In this document: piece by piece, positions 1-8,856 of the stretch
How the letters are laid out: each line of letters starts with the position of its first letter
Numbering within the stretch: position 1 is the stretch's first letter
Source: Arenibacter sp. F20364
GTDB taxonomy: Bacteria > Bacteroidota > Bacteroidia > Flavobacteriales > Flavobacteriaceae
Assembly (NCBI RefSeq): GCF_023015905.1
Contig: NZ_JALKBD010000013.1
Span: forward strand, 62,001 to 126,000
Direction: 5' to 3'
DNA: 64,000 nt
Notes under the pieces: generated by a model
Told to the model about the DNA's origin: nothing
Database searches by the model: none
What the model saw: the letters and a program-made list of their open reading frames with translations, nothing else
Translations under genes and position numbers: made by a program

Positions 1-518
1 TGCTCCAAAGAAGTTCCTTCGGCTACAGTAACTAGATTTTTGGAGGTCATTACCTCGGAAATTGGCCGGTCATTATTTTTTTCGAACCGTAAATCCCTAT
101 TGGTTACGATACCTATAAGTTTCCCCTTATCATCTACAATGGGTATCCCGCCAATGCTGAATTCTTTCATATTTGCTTTGGCATCCCTCACCTTGGAATT
201 TAAAGGCAAGGTAACGGGATCTATGATCATACCACTTTCGGCGCGTTTTACCTTGCGTACCTTCAGCGCCTGTTGTTCTATGGTCATGTTCTTGTGCAAT
301 ACCCCAATACCACCTTCCTGGGCAATGGCAATGGCCATACGGGATTCCGTCACTGTATCCATAGCAGCAGAAACGATGGGAACGTTGATCGTAATGTTTC
401 TAGTAAATTTTGTTTGAATATTGACTTCCCTAGGAAGTACTTCTGAAAAAGCTGGAACTAAAAGTACGTCGTCGTACGTAAGACCTTCTCCAACAATTTT
501 GTTTAGGTGAGCTTGCAT
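1..518 (-). CDS. guaB: Inosine-5'-monophosphate dehydrogenase, N-terminal part (3' end outside window)
   Basis: Oxidizes IMP to XMP with NAD+, the first committed step of GMP synthesis, in the cytosol. The minus strand reads without a stop from an ATG at 518 to the window edge (172 codons). It starts [20 protein letters not shown] and continues with the family's [12 protein letters not shown] and [14 protein letters not shown] segments, then enters the first CBS domain ([20 protein letters not shown]). The catalytic Cys loop lies beyond the window. A TATATTTG box 24 bases upstream of the ATG fits a Bacteroidota -7 element. The product is certain from the conserved N-terminus; only about a third of the gene is visible. 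Confidence 0.97.
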   Translation of the reverse strand, partial: MQAHLNKIVGEGLTYDDVLLVPAFSEVLPREVNIQTKFTRNITINVPIVSAAMDTVTESRMAIAIAQEGGIGVLHKNMTIEQQALKVRKVKRAESGMIIDPVTLPLNSKVRDAKANMKEFSIGGIPIVDDKGKLIGIVTNRDLRFEKNNDRPISEVMTSKNLVTVAEGTSLE

Positions 519-541
519 AGCAATTAAAGATTAATTGCGTG

Positions 542-577
542 CAAATATACTACATTTAAAGGAACTGTAATACAGTT
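542..577 (-). promoter_or_regulatory. guaB promoter -7 box and adjacent inverted repeat
   Basis: On the minus strand 549-542 reads TATATTTG, an exact TAnnTTTG box, 24 bases before the guaB ATG. Just upstream, 563-577 is a perfect 7-1-7 inverted repeat (AACTGTA-A-TACAGTT) lying where the -33 element should be. No TTTG -33 element is visible, so the repeat may be a regulator site; its regulator is unknown. Confidence 0.4.
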
Positions 578-583
578 ATCGTG

Positions 584-1084
584 TTAATTGACTGTTACCG
601 ATTTTTTACACAATTGATAAATCACCAACAGTGCGGCTAAACTGTAGGTCAAGGTCATTAAAAACCCAGAAAAAATGACCACATATTTCATCCATAGCAG
701 CCCTGTCCACATGAAATATATGCCCCCAAAAGTTAAAACCACCGAGAAGAAAGGTTCAATGGTAAGGAACATTTTTAGCTTTTGTGGTATTTTGGAAAGC
801 CAAACCAACCCACCAAGCAGAAAAAAAATAAGTGACATGGATAGGATATGGGTATGGATTATGGTAAGCATTTCGCGCTCTCCCTTTTTAAACTTCATAA
901 CCTCCGCCTCTTCATCCTCCTCATTTCCCAAATAATTTTCCACAATACCATTGGGGGATGCTGTACTGGTTTCAGAAACAAATAGAAGGCCCGTATAAAA
1001 ACCTATGCTCAATACGAGGACAAAGCTTGCAACAAACCATTTTATTCCCTTGGGCAATGTCAGCAATAGACCGTCATAATCCAT
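584..1084 (-). CDS. Four-helix integral membrane protein, unknown function
   Basis: A 166-residue membrane protein that I do not recognise as a named family. It has about four hydrophobic segments: residues 12-35, 75-95, 106-126 and 130-158. An acidic stretch (NEEDEEAEVMKFKKGE) sits between the first two, followed by His-containing THILSMS at the start of helix two; the His residues could bind heme or metal, but this is speculation. Its ATG shares a base with the stop of the upstream FMN-binding gene (TAATG), so the two are translationally coupled and probably act together in an envelope redox process. A similar order of porin, FMN protein and membrane protein suggests metal-linked redox work; I have no direct evidence. 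Confidence 0.75.
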   Translation of the reverse strand: MDYDGLLLTLPKGIKWFVASFVLVLSIGFYTGLLFVSETSTASPNGIVENYLGNEEDEEAEVMKFKKGEREMLTIIHTHILSMSLIFFLLGGLVWLSKIPQKLKMFLTIEPFFSVVLTFGGIYFMWTGLLWMKYVVIFSGFLMTLTYSLAALLVIYQLCKKSVTVN

Positions 1085-1620
1085 TAAAGTACCTTTTTTT
1101 CTTGAAGAATTCCAATGGTCTGCAACAAACTATCCATTGAGTTGGTCATGGAACGTACCGAAATTGTAGCACCAGAAATACCGTCTATATTGGATTCATG
1201 GCTTACCCTATCCTTTCCTGATTTCCCTGTAAACTGCTCCAACCATCTTTTACTCCCAATTTCACCGCCATACTCCTCACGATATATCAATACTTTTGAA
1301 TGGATGATTTCCAATTTGGGATTAAAGATGACCAGATAATCGAATTTGGCCGTTTTACTTGGCGCCTGATCTACAAAAGCATAACCTAGCAAGGTACTTC
1401 CCTGCATTATTTTGAAGAAATTATCAGCAGTAATTTTGGTTGGAAGTAGTTCGTTGACTGTTTTGGAAACAGAAAAGGACTGCAAGGAATGATTTTCGGT
1501 TTCAAATACCTTTTCCAATTCCTTATCCATTTTCTTTTGAACATTTTTCGGGATTCCAAATCCCAAAATCACCAAAGAAAATACCATAATTAGAACTGTT
1601 TTTCGCTTTCTATAGTTCAT
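1084..1620 (-). CDS. FMN-binding domain protein, membrane anchored
   Basis: A 178-residue protein with an N-terminal membrane/signal segment (about residues 8-24) and a C-terminal FMN_bind domain. The sequence DGISGATISV near residues 147-156 is the S/T-G-A-T flavinylation motif, in which the last Thr receives FMN by a phosphoester bond, catalysed by ApbE-type flavin transferases in NqrC/RnfG-like proteins. The domain should lie outside the cytoplasmic membrane and carry electrons. The gene is coupled to the downstream membrane protein and follows a porin gene 83 bp upstream. No ApbE gene is visible here. Fold and motif are clear; the electron donor and acceptor are not known. Confidence 0.85.
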   Translation of the reverse strand: MNYRKRKTVLIMVFSLVILGFGIPKNVQKKMDKELEKVFETENHSLQSFSVSKTVNELLPTKITADNFFKIMQGSTLLGYAFVDQAPSKTAKFDYLVIFNPKLEIIHSKVLIYREEYGGEIGSKRWLEQFTGKSGKDRVSHESNIDGISGATISVRSMTNSMDSLLQTIGILQEKKVL

Positions 1621-1703
1621 GCCCCAAATATACTAATTTAGAATCATTTTTAATAATAATCGTCATATTTAGGAGTTGAATTATAAACCTCATTAATTCT
1701 GGA

Positions 1704-2882
1704 TTAAAACCACACCCCTATTCCAAAATTCAGTACATTCTGAAGATCACTACCATCCAATTTATTGGATTTAAACTGATAATCCCCTTTCAATACCACT
1801 CCAGGAGCTAAATGATAGGTAAGGCCTGTAGTTACATCAGTTTTATTATAGGCATCGTTCCTTATCAATGCACCCGCTGTATCGGAATGGGTATCATATT
1901 TTTCGTATCTGGCAAAAGCGAACAGTTTTTGCTCATTACCAGCTGGCAAAAGATTGTAGGCCCCTTCTACGTACCAACCTTGCAAAGCACTACCCAAGTT
2001 TCCACCTGTCAAGGCGTTGTAATCTTCGGTATCGGAAAGGGAAGCATATATAAATTGCCCCCTAGCGGTAAAATTACCTAAGGCGTATCTTGCATCCAAG
2101 CCAACCATTGATATTCCAATGTTTGACCCTGTAAGTTCCTCTACATCATCGGCAGCCTGAGTTTTTCCAAAATATCCAGAAAGTCCCAAACGCAGGCCGG
2201 GGACCCCATAATAATCCAATTTGGTAGAGAGGGTTGGAGTATCGATGGTAGATTTGATTCCTTTTTGTCTTCCTCCCCTTAATCCACTGGAACCTTGCAA
2301 AAATCCATTGATTCCGCCTTCGCCGTCAGCTTCGGTAGATTTAAATCCGTTGAATATATACGCTTGGTAACCCAAGGATAGGTCGTTCACCCTCCCGAAA
2401 ACACCAACTCCCAATTCCCTCCAAGTGGTAGGAACTATAACATTGTCCATAGCCGGACGCTCGGTACCATTAAAAGTTGTGGGTTCGTGGTATTCGTTGA
2501 CTATGCCCATGGGCACCAACATTAAACCACCCCTAAGATTAACGCTATTTCCAAGGTTATAGTTAACAAAAGCCTGTTCAACATATACTTCCTCAACATG
2601 TTCAAATTCTATTTCCGTAACAAATTGGGCCCTATCATTAAATCTATATCCCAAAAGCAGCACCAACCTTTGTACATCTATCTCTCCATTATCACCTTCA
2701 GGTTGATTGTAAAGCATTTCACCATAAGCACCAACAGTAACGGCCGAAGCATAATTACCGGAAAGCAAACGTTGGGCAGCATTTAATTGTTTTTGAGGAT
2801 CCAAGGTAATGGAGTCGTTCGCGGTCTGTGCAAATACTCCAGTTGCCAAGAGTAAACCACCTAGTAGTGCAATTCTTTTCAT
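1704..2882 (-). CDS. Phosphate-selective porin O/P-like outer-membrane protein
   Basis: A 392-residue outer-membrane beta-barrel with a clean signal peptide (MKRIALLGGLLLATGVFAQ). The mature part has alternating beta-strand patterning and ends in Phe (NFGIGVWF), the usual outer-membrane insertion signal. Segments such as GGLMLVPMGIVNEYHEPTTF and VPTTWRELGVGVFG are typical of the OprO/OprP-like porins found in Bacteroidota. Substrate cannot be read from sequence; in this clade such porins often accompany ion uptake or respiration genes. A canonical promoter lies at 2929-2960. The FMN-binding and membrane-protein genes follow on the same strand and may be co-transcribed. Confidence 0.88.
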   Translation of the reverse strand: MKRIALLGGLLLATGVFAQTANDSITLDPQKQLNAAQRLLSGNYASAVTVGAYGEMLYNQPEGDNGEIDVQRLVLLLGYRFNDRAQFVTEIEFEHVEEVYVEQAFVNYNLGNSVNLRGGLMLVPMGIVNEYHEPTTFNGTERPAMDNVIVPTTWRELGVGVFGRVNDLSLGYQAYIFNGFKSTEADGEGGINGFLQGSSGLRGGRQKGIKSTIDTPTLSTKLDYYGVPGLRLGLSGYFGKTQAADDVEELTGSNIGISMVGLDARYALGNFTARGQFIYASLSDTEDYNALTGGNLGSALQGWYVEGAYNLLPAGNEQKLFAFARYEKYDTHSDTAGALIRNDAYNKTDVTTGLTYHLAPGVVLKGDYQFKSNKLDGSDLQNVLNFGIGVWF

Positions 2883-2928
2883 TATAAAATTGTTCTTATT
2901 TAGATTGGATAAATATAAATTTCGGGTA

Positions 2929-2960
2929 CAAATATAATGGCAAGAACCAAACTGACAAAC
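2929..2960 (-). promoter_or_regulatory. Bacteroidota-type promoter of the porin gene
   Basis: On the minus strand TTTG (2960-2957) is followed after 20 bases by TATATTTG (2936-2929), matching the primary sigma consensus TTTG-N19-21-TAnnTTTG. It lies about 50 bases upstream of the porin ATG at 2882. Confidence 0.6.
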
Positions 2961-3051
2961 TTAATTTAAACTAAATCTAAATAAATATTGAATTTTAACA
3001 CATTTCAGAAACTAGTGTTAGGAGCATTGTTATGAGCAGAAAAAAGAGCTC

Positions 3052-4632
3052 CTAATTCCATTGGAATGCAAAGTATTCACAAGGTCCGGAACCTATATTC
3101 TTAATGGCATGGGGAACATTGGAGGGAAGAAAGTATAAATCCCCTTCCTGGGCCCTAAAAACGCCATTACCAATTTCCATCTCGGTTTGTCCACTGATTA
3201 CCAGAACTACCTCCGTAGCATAGTGGGTATGGGGCTCATGACTTTTAATACCCGACTTCAAGGTAGTTACGTGCATCTCATAATAAGGACACATGGCCGT
3301 TGAACGATGGAAGAAATTCCGAATACCACCCTTATCGTGTTCTTTAAATTTCAACTCCTCAAAATTAATTAGGGTAGACCCACCGCTCTTCCTAGCTCTC
3401 CTTACATCCATGTTACCTTTGGACTTATAGATCATCGTGTAATAAGTACTGCTCGGTGACAAACTTTTTACAAAAGCATTGTCCCCCGGCATGATCACAA
3501 TTACACTGTTTTTTCCTAGGGCTTCTGTTCTACTATTGACTTTCACCTGAACGTCGCCTTCCTTTATGATCAAGATCTGTTCCTGATTGGAATTAAAAAG
3601 ATTTCGACCATCCGATGAATTTGAAAGCTGCACCGTCTTTAATTCCATTTTATCAAAATGCATGGTTTCACCTTGGATCATAACCGAATCGGCAAGTGTT
3701 CCTGGAAAGCGATATACATTGGATTCAATTCTTTTGGGAACAACATCACTCCATAACCAAGACAATGATTCAGGCAAAATAGCACCTCCATGGAGTCCGT
3801 TATGGCCACCCGAACCTTTTTCCAACTTAAAGTCGTACCCTTTATATTTCAATGCCGATTCCATCTGTAAATTCGCCAACCACCAATCCCCATATTGATT
3901 ATTGAGATCATTGCTACCATCCTGCAAAAAAACCTTAATATCCTTGTGGTCTTGCTTTCTTATCATAGAAGGATAATTGTGTCCGCCCCTAATGTCCGTG
4001 AAACTTCCTATGTGGCTCAATACTTTATGAAACGCCTCAGGGTAGAACCATGCAGCTGAAAACGCACATATTCCTCCAGAGGACATTCCCGCAATTGCCC
4101 TAAGTTTTGGATCTTCGGAAATGTTAAAACTTTTTTTAATTTCAGGTATCATCTCCTCCAGAAGAAATTTCCCATAGGTATCCGAGACGGTGTCATACTC
4201 CAGACTTCTATTTGATGATTTCCAAGGATTATCTACTTTGCCAGCATCCAAGTCATGGCCAGGATTTATAAACAGGCCAATAGTTACGGGCATTTCTCCT
4301 TGTGCTATAAGATTATCAAAAACGATGGGCACCTTAAATTGACCCTGAACGTCAACATAGGCATGCCCATCCTGAAATACCATTAAAGCGCTAGCATCGG
4401 CAGGGTTGTATTGACTTGGAACATACAGGTAGTAATCCCTTATGGTATTAGGGTAAATTTTGCTTTTCCATTGATGCTTGCTCACCTTCCCTTGAGGTAT
4501 CCCCTCATAGCTGTCTGAATTAGGCCCTGTCATATACGACTCTTGAGAAGAACCTCTGGACGGACATGCCACTATTAAAACAAATAGCACATATAAACTA
4601 CTGCAGGTAATTAGCCTCTGAAAAATTTTCAT
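3052..4632 (-). CDS. Esterase D/enterochelin-esterase-like hydrolase fused to two cupin domains, lipoprotein
   Basis: The ATG at 4632 gives 526 residues starting with a lipoprotein signal (lipobox IVAC, Cys23); a longer frame reaches 4701 but would bury the signal peptide. Residues 40-320 form an alpha/beta hydrolase of the putative-esterase family: GMSSGG holds the nucleophile (Ser184), and HNGLHGG near residue 280 supplies the likely His. Residues 330-526 hold two cupin-like units; the second is complete, with metal ligands in HEPHTHYATEVVLV and LPSNVPHAI. Esterase-cupin fusions are uncommon; the cupins may bind the product or a metal. Likely a periplasmic or surface ester hydrolase acting on a plant or algal ester, but the substrate is unknown. 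The gene stands alone between a repeat-bearing spacer and the porin group. Confidence 0.8.
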   Translation of the reverse strand: MKIFQRLITCSSLYVLFVLIVACPSRGSSQESYMTGPNSDSYEGIPQGKVSKHQWKSKIYPNTIRDYYLYVPSQYNPADASALMVFQDGHAYVDVQGQFKVPIVFDNLIAQGEMPVTIGLFINPGHDLDAGKVDNPWKSSNRSLEYDTVSDTYGKFLLEEMIPEIKKSFNISEDPKLRAIAGMSSGGICAFSAAWFYPEAFHKVLSHIGSFTDIRGGHNYPSMIRKQDHKDIKVFLQDGSNDLNNQYGDWWLANLQMESALKYKGYDFKLEKGSGGHNGLHGGAILPESLSWLWSDVVPKRIESNVYRFPGTLADSVMIQGETMHFDKMELKTVQLSNSSDGRNLFNSNQEQILIIKEGDVQVKVNSRTEALGKNSVIVIMPGDNAFVKSLSPSSTYYTMIYKSKGNMDVRRARKSGGSTLINFEELKFKEHDKGGIRNFFHRSTAMCPYYEMHVTTLKSGIKSHEPHTHYATEVVLVISGQTEMEIGNGVFRAQEGDLYFLPSNVPHAIKNIGSGPCEYFAFQWN

Positions 4633-4692
4633 TTTTTGATATTTGGTTCTTATTAAATAACAATATAAGAATTTAAATATAGGTAAACTAAC

Positions 4693-4804
4693 TGGGGGCA
4701 AGCCTGAAAGGCATTGAAAGGAAACATATTTTAGATTTCGACGCCCGCCTGAACGGCATGGTCAGGAAACCGATGGAGCATTCAAATCTCGATTATCGAG
4801 TAAA
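4693..4804. repeat. Dispersed GC-rich intergenic repeat, copy 1
   Basis: The spacer contains GGGGCAAGCCTGAAAGGC, then TTCGACGCCCGCCTGAACGG (4737-4756), and ends in AAATCTCGATTATCGAGTAAA, in which CTCGATTATCGAG (4788-4800) is a small perfect hairpin. The same blocks in the same order occur at 41973-42154, in a longer copy. It behaves like a REP/MITE-type interspersed element. Confidence 0.7.
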
Positions 4805-4881
4805 TTGAGGTTTTCAGAACTTTAATCCACAAAAATTGTCATTAAAATTTCCTTGGGTGTTTCGCGTTTCAAGAGATTAAA

Positions 4882-5745
4882 TCAATACTTGGAAAACAGG
4901 TCGCTAGCCTTGTTGAAAGCCGCCTCAAAAGCCATCCAATTAACATGGGTGTCGGCCTTGACCGCCGTAAAATAGGAAAGCATTTTTTCTGTGGGCATAT
5001 TTCCAGTGAGCTCATCCTTTGCCATAGGACATCCACCAAAACCTTGCACCGCCCCATCAAATCTGCGACAGCCGGCATTATATGCAGCATCCACCTTTTC
5101 ATGCCATTTAGAGGGCGTAGTATGCAAATGGGCGCCGAATTCAATTTCAGGGAACTTTGGGATCAGGTTGGAAAATAGATAGCGGATCACCTCCGGGGTC
5201 GAAGAACCCACCGTATCGGATAGTGATAATATTTTGACTCCCATTCCGGCCAGCTTTTCGGTCCATTCACCCACTACCTCAACACTCCAGGGATCCCCAT
5301 ATGGATTACCGAACCCCATGGAGATATAAGTGACCACTTCCTTCCCAGAATCTCCTGCAATTCTCAGAATCTCTTCCAAAGTATCTACGGATTGAGCAAT
5401 TGTCTTGTGGGTATTCCGCATTTGAAAGTTTTCGGATATTGAAAAGGGATAGCCTAAATAATCGATAGATTGGTGTTCGGAGGCATCCGTTGCCCCCCTC
5501 ACATTAGCTACAATGGCCAATAACTTACTTGTAGTCTTGGTCAGATCCAATTGGGAAAGAACCTCTGCCGTATCCACCATTTGCGGAATTGCCCTAGGCG
5601 AAACAAAGCTCCCAAAATCTATAGTATCAAAACCACAATTCAATAGGGATTGAATGTACTTTACCTTTTTTTCAGTGGGAATAAACGTCTTGATACCTTG
5701 CATGGCATCTCTTGGACATTCTATTATTTTAACGGTATTGGACAT
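4882..5745 (-). CDS. Hydroxymethylglutaryl-CoA lyase-like enzyme (HMGL family)
   Basis: A 287-residue TIM-barrel enzyme of the HMGL/DRE-TIM family, expected to cleave 3-hydroxy-3-methylglutaryl-CoA (or a close analogue) to acetoacetate and acetyl-CoA in leucine degradation. Visible marks: ECPRDAMQG near the N-terminus (catalytic Arg of the (P)RDGLQ site, with substitution of GL by AM), GAHLHTTP with the metal-binding His pair, and FGGCPMAKDELTGNMPTE with the active-site Cys loop. Full length for the family. It is 30 bp downstream of the LysE-type exporter gene, same strand. The changed RD-AM-Q segment leaves room for a different acyl-CoA or 2-keto-acid substrate. Confidence 0.85.
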   Translation of the reverse strand: MSNTVKIIECPRDAMQGIKTFIPTEKKVKYIQSLLNCGFDTIDFGSFVSPRAIPQMVDTAEVLSQLDLTKTTSKLLAIVANVRGATDASEHQSIDYLGYPFSISENFQMRNTHKTIAQSVDTLEEILRIAGDSGKEVVTYISMGFGNPYGDPWSVEVVGEWTEKLAGMGVKILSLSDTVGSSTPEVIRYLFSNLIPKFPEIEFGAHLHTTPSKWHEKVDAAYNAGCRRFDGAVQGFGGCPMAKDELTGNMPTEKMLSYFTAVKADTHVNWMAFEAAFNKASDLFSKY

Positions 5746-5775
5746 TCCCCTGCTTAAGCTTTTCCAAAATTAATA

Positions 5776-6402
5776 TTATTTATCAGATAACAACAGATAA
5801 ACAGCAATACCCACAAAAACTATAATCTGAAGCCATTTTAAAATTTTCCCTAACTGTCCATGCTCCCTTATATATTTTGAAATGGTTCCCGAAAGGATGG
5901 CTATTGCACTAAAAATAATAAAGGAGACCAATATAAATATACCCGCAAGCACATAGAACTGAACAACAATGTTAATAGAATTGCTAAACAAAAACCCAGG
6001 AAAGAAAGCCAAGAAGAAAATGGTCACCTTTGGGTTAAGTACATTCATTATAAATCCTTGCTTATACAAGGCACCCAAGGATTTCTTACTCACACCGCTA
6101 TTGGATATTTCAAGATGATCATTACTTCTAAAAACTTTGTAGGCCAAATAAAAGAGATAAACCGCGCCAAATAATTTTATAACAAAGAACAGGTTGGGGT
6201 TTTGTTTAATCAAGGCGGAAACGCCAAAAGCCAGCAAGGTTGCGTGCACCAAACAGCCTGTCATTAGGCCGGCAACAGTAGCTATTCCAAACTTCTTACC
6301 ATTCGTAATACTTTGGATCAGCACAAAAATATTGTCTGGCCCAGGAGAAATGGCCAAAGCAGCTGTTGCCAATATGAATGTCAATAATATATCGTAATTC
6401 AA
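5776..6402 (-). CDS. LysE/RhtB family amino-acid exporter
   Basis: A 208-residue inner-membrane protein with six hydrophobic helices and the family signature near the start (AISPGPDNIFVL) and VLNPKVTIFFLAFFPGF in the middle. Members export amino acids such as lysine, threonine, homoserine or leucine; the substrate cannot be told from sequence. It is placed immediately before the HMG-CoA-lyase-like gene on the minus strand, which hints at a link to branched-chain amino-acid metabolism, but this is only context. Confidence 0.9.
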   Translation of the reverse strand: MNYDILLTFILATAALAISPGPDNIFVLIQSITNGKKFGIATVAGLMTGCLVHATLLAFGVSALIKQNPNLFFVIKLFGAVYLFYLAYKVFRSNDHLEISNSGVSKKSLGALYKQGFIMNVLNPKVTIFFLAFFPGFLFSNSINIVVQFYVLAGIFILVSFIIFSAIAILSGTISKYIREHGQLGKILKWLQIIVFVGIAVYLLLSDK

Positions 6403-6540
6403 GTCTTGTTATTTGAATAATGTACAAAGGTCTGAATTTACCGATTAATTGTCATCTTTTCCATAAATAAGTCTTAAGAAATATGTTCCCAACAAACTGC
6501 CTATATTCAACTTTTTTATATCTTCAACAAAAATTAAATT

Positions 6541-6963
6541 ATGAAACCAGTTTTTTACACCCTTAGCCTATTGGCAGCAATATTATTGATGAGTTTTAAC
6601 ATCCCGAACACGACTAATTTGAAAGAGGATATAAGTATGGAAAATTCCAAAAAGCAGGACAGTGTATTGCGTCATGTAGTACTTTTTAAATTTAAGGCCA
6701 ATACCTCCAAAGAGGACATTGCAAAAGTAGAGGCCGCCTTTACCGCCCTACCTTCTAAAATACCTCAGATAGTAGGTTATGAATGGGGCCTAAACAATAG
6801 CCCGGAGGGCTTAGATAAAGGGTTTACACATTGTTTTTTCCTGACCTTCCACAGTGAGGCAGATAGGGCCATTTATCTACCACATCCAGACCATAAGGCT
6901 TTTGGAGCAGTTTTGACCCCGCATTTGGAAGACGTCACCGTGGTGGATTATTGGACCAAATAA
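6541..6963 (+). CDS. Dabb (stress-responsive A/B barrel) domain protein with signal peptide
   Basis: A 140-residue protein: signal peptide (about 20 residues, LLAAILLMSFN) followed by a Dabb domain, starting LRHVVLFKFKANTSKEDI and ending HLEDVTVVDYW. Dabb domains form small dimeric ferredoxin-like barrels; some are cyclases or stress proteins, most are uncharacterised. The exported location is usual in marine Bacteroidota, where such genes often accompany sugar catabolism. Ends 40 bp before a strong shared terminator. Confidence 0.88.
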   Translation: MKPVFYTLSLLAAILLMSFNIPNTTNLKEDISMENSKKQDSVLRHVVLFKFKANTSKEDIAKVEAAFTALPSKIPQIVGYEWGLNNSPEGLDKGFTHCFFLTFHSEADRAIYLPHPDHKAFGAVLTPHLEDVTVVDYWTK

Positions 6964-7002
6964 TTAAAGACTTTTAAGGATAAAAATTAGCGTCCTACCA
7001 AA

Positions 7003-7035
7003 AAAAGGGTTGACCCAATGATGGTCAACCCTTTT
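7003..7035. terminator. Bidirectional terminator between the Dabb gene and pyrD
   Basis: A perfect 13-bp stem (AAAAGGGTTGACC at 7003-7015, complement at 7023-7035) with a 7-base loop, and A/T tracts built into the stem ends, so it works for both converging genes. Confidence 0.85.
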
Positions 7036-7073
7036 CTTATTCCGTGAAGTATAAGCGATACAGTCTACCCCTC

Positions 7074-8117
7074 TCAGCCGTTAGTCTTATTAATAATGGC
7101 CTTATTGATTCTCTTTATAAGTGCAGGGCCTTCATAAATAAACCCAGTGTATAATTGGACCAGATCCGCTCCAGCCTCCAACTTTTCAAGTGCATCTTCT
7201 GCCGAATGAATTCCACCCACACCGATAATGGGAAATGCCTTATTGCTTTTTTGGGACAAAAACCGGATTACTTCGGTACTTCTTTTGGTAAGAGGCCTGC
7301 CACTTAAACCACCCGTTTCTTCTTGTAAAAGCACATCGGATTTTAAATTATCGCGAGCAATAGTCGTATTAGTGGCAATGACCCCATCAATGTCAGTATC
7401 TTTTACAATACCTATTATATCCAATAACTGCTCATTCGTTAAATCCGGAGCAATTTTCAAGAGAACAGGCTTTTCCTTCTTATTCTTAGCTTTGGCCAAT
7501 TTGGTATTTTCCTTTTTTAACTCCACTAATAAAGCGGTCAAAGGTTTTCTATCCTGAAGTTCCCTCAGGCCAGGTGTATTTGGTGAGCTTACATTTACTA
7601 CAAAATAATCTACATGGTCGAACAGGGCATCAAAACAGATTAAATAATCCTTTGCCGCCAGTTCGTTGGGCGTCACCTTGTTCTTACCAATGTTGCCACC
7701 GATAAGCACCCTATGCTGTTTCTTCAGATTTTCAACGGCATCGAACACCCCCTTATTGTTAAACCCCATTCTATTGACGATGGCCTGATCTTTCCTTAGA
7801 CGAAATAAGCGTTTTTTGGGATTTCCGTCTTGAGGTTTGGGAGTTAAAGTACCTATTTCAATAAATCCAAATCCAAAATCGGATAGTTCATTATACAACT
7901 TGGCATCCTTGTCAAACCCTGCTGCCAATCCCACTGGGTTTTTAAATTTCAATCCAAATAATTCACGCTCCAATCGAGGGTCGTTTACCGAATATATGGT
8001 CCTGAAAATCCCAGCAAATCCTATACCGGACAATAAACGAATAGCTCTAAAAGTAAAATGGTGAACTTTTTCTGGATCGAATTGAAAAAAGATCGGGCGG
8101 ATAAGCTGTTTGTACAT
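7074..8117 (-). CDS. pyrD: Dihydroorotate dehydrogenase (quinone), class 2
   Basis: Oxidizes dihydroorotate to orotate with FMN and membrane quinone, the fourth step of pyrimidine synthesis. The ATG at 8117 ([20 protein letters not shown]) is preferred because it gives the usual short amphipathic N-terminal extension of class 2 enzymes; an ATG at 8135 adds six residues. Signatures: [32 protein letters not shown] with the catalytic Ser typical of class 2, and the FMN phosphate loop GVGGI. Length 347 residues, normal. Converges on the terminator at 7003-7035. Confidence 0.97.
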   Translation of the reverse strand: MYKQLIRPIFFQFDPEKVHHFTFRAIRLLSGIGFAGIFRTIYSVNDPRLERELFGLKFKNPVGLAAGFDKDAKLYNELSDFGFGFIEIGTLTPKPQDGNPKKRLFRLRKDQAIVNRMGFNNKGVFDAVENLKKQHRVLIGGNIGKNKVTPNELAAKDYLICFDALFDHVDYFVVNVSSPNTPGLRELQDRKPLTALLVELKKENTKLAKAKNKKEKPVLLKIAPDLTNEQLLDIIGIVKDTDIDGVIATNTTIARDNLKSDVLLQEETGGLSGRPLTKRSTEVIRFLSQKSNKAFPIIGVGGIHSAEDALEKLEAGADLVQLYTGFIYEGPALIKRINKAIINKTNG

Positions 8118-8199
8118 GAAAATTATTTTCCGCAAAAATACAAACTAGCCGAGGTAAACTGTCCTAAACCCCCGCTTTTTATTAACATTTGCCAAGAAC

Positions 8200-8616
8200 T
8201 TATTCCGGTACAACCACTAAAGGTCGCCGCTCTACTTCCTGACAAAGTGTAACATACCTTTGATATTGCTTTTCATTAAAAAGCGCCAAAAGTTTAAGGT
8301 CGTATTTCTTAAAGACCTGCTTCATCCTTTCCTCCAGAACCTTATACTTCCCCCCCAGTGCCGCTAAATCCTCAGGAGTACTTTGAGGGTGATTTTCAAA
8401 AAGATTTTTCCGTTCTTCATCCAATAGCCGGGTTTCAATTTCCAGAGCTGCCTTAAACTCCTCCAGATTGGTTATCTGCGCTTCTTTCAATTGAAATATT
8501 TGTATAATGGTATCCGATTCCGTGGCGCCAATGCCCAAACTACATTCTTGCTGAGCTTCTGCGGATATCCAAAATCCGACAACGAAAATCAAGGAGAAAA
8601 AAACTTTTTTACACAT
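8200..8616 (-). CDS. Small secreted helical protein, unknown
   Basis: A 138-residue protein with a signal peptide (MCKKVFFSLIFVVGFWISAEAQ) and a mostly alpha-helical mature part rich in Glu/Lys/Leu (KVLEERMKQVFKKYDLKLLALFNEKQYQRYVTL). It resembles in style the small periplasmic helical proteins related to Spy/CpxP, but I see no defining motif. A TATATTTG box (8647-8640) lies 24 bases upstream of the ATG, so it has its own promoter. Two Cys residues remain in the mature form. Confidence 0.7.
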   Translation of the reverse strand: MCKKVFFSLIFVVGFWISAEAQQECSLGIGATESDTIIQIFQLKEAQITNLEEFKAALEIETRLLDEERKNLFENHPQSTPEDLAALGGKYKVLEERMKQVFKKYDLKLLALFNEKQYQRYVTLCQEVERRPLVVVPE

Positions 8617-8856
8617 AGGTTTTTGTGCTGTTTAAAGTACAAATATAAAGGAATAATACAACCACTTACGCTTCACCGAAAGTTATCTTTCCAAATTAAT
8701 CCATTAATAGTACTATAAAATTTATGCTGAACCTCAGGTTCACGGGCTACTCCACATTACTCCCCAAGACAAGGCTGACAAGCCTAGGCATTACAGTTGC
8801 CACAACAGGCCCAAATAAAAAATAATAAACTGTATTTTTGATTAAAATTTAGTTTT

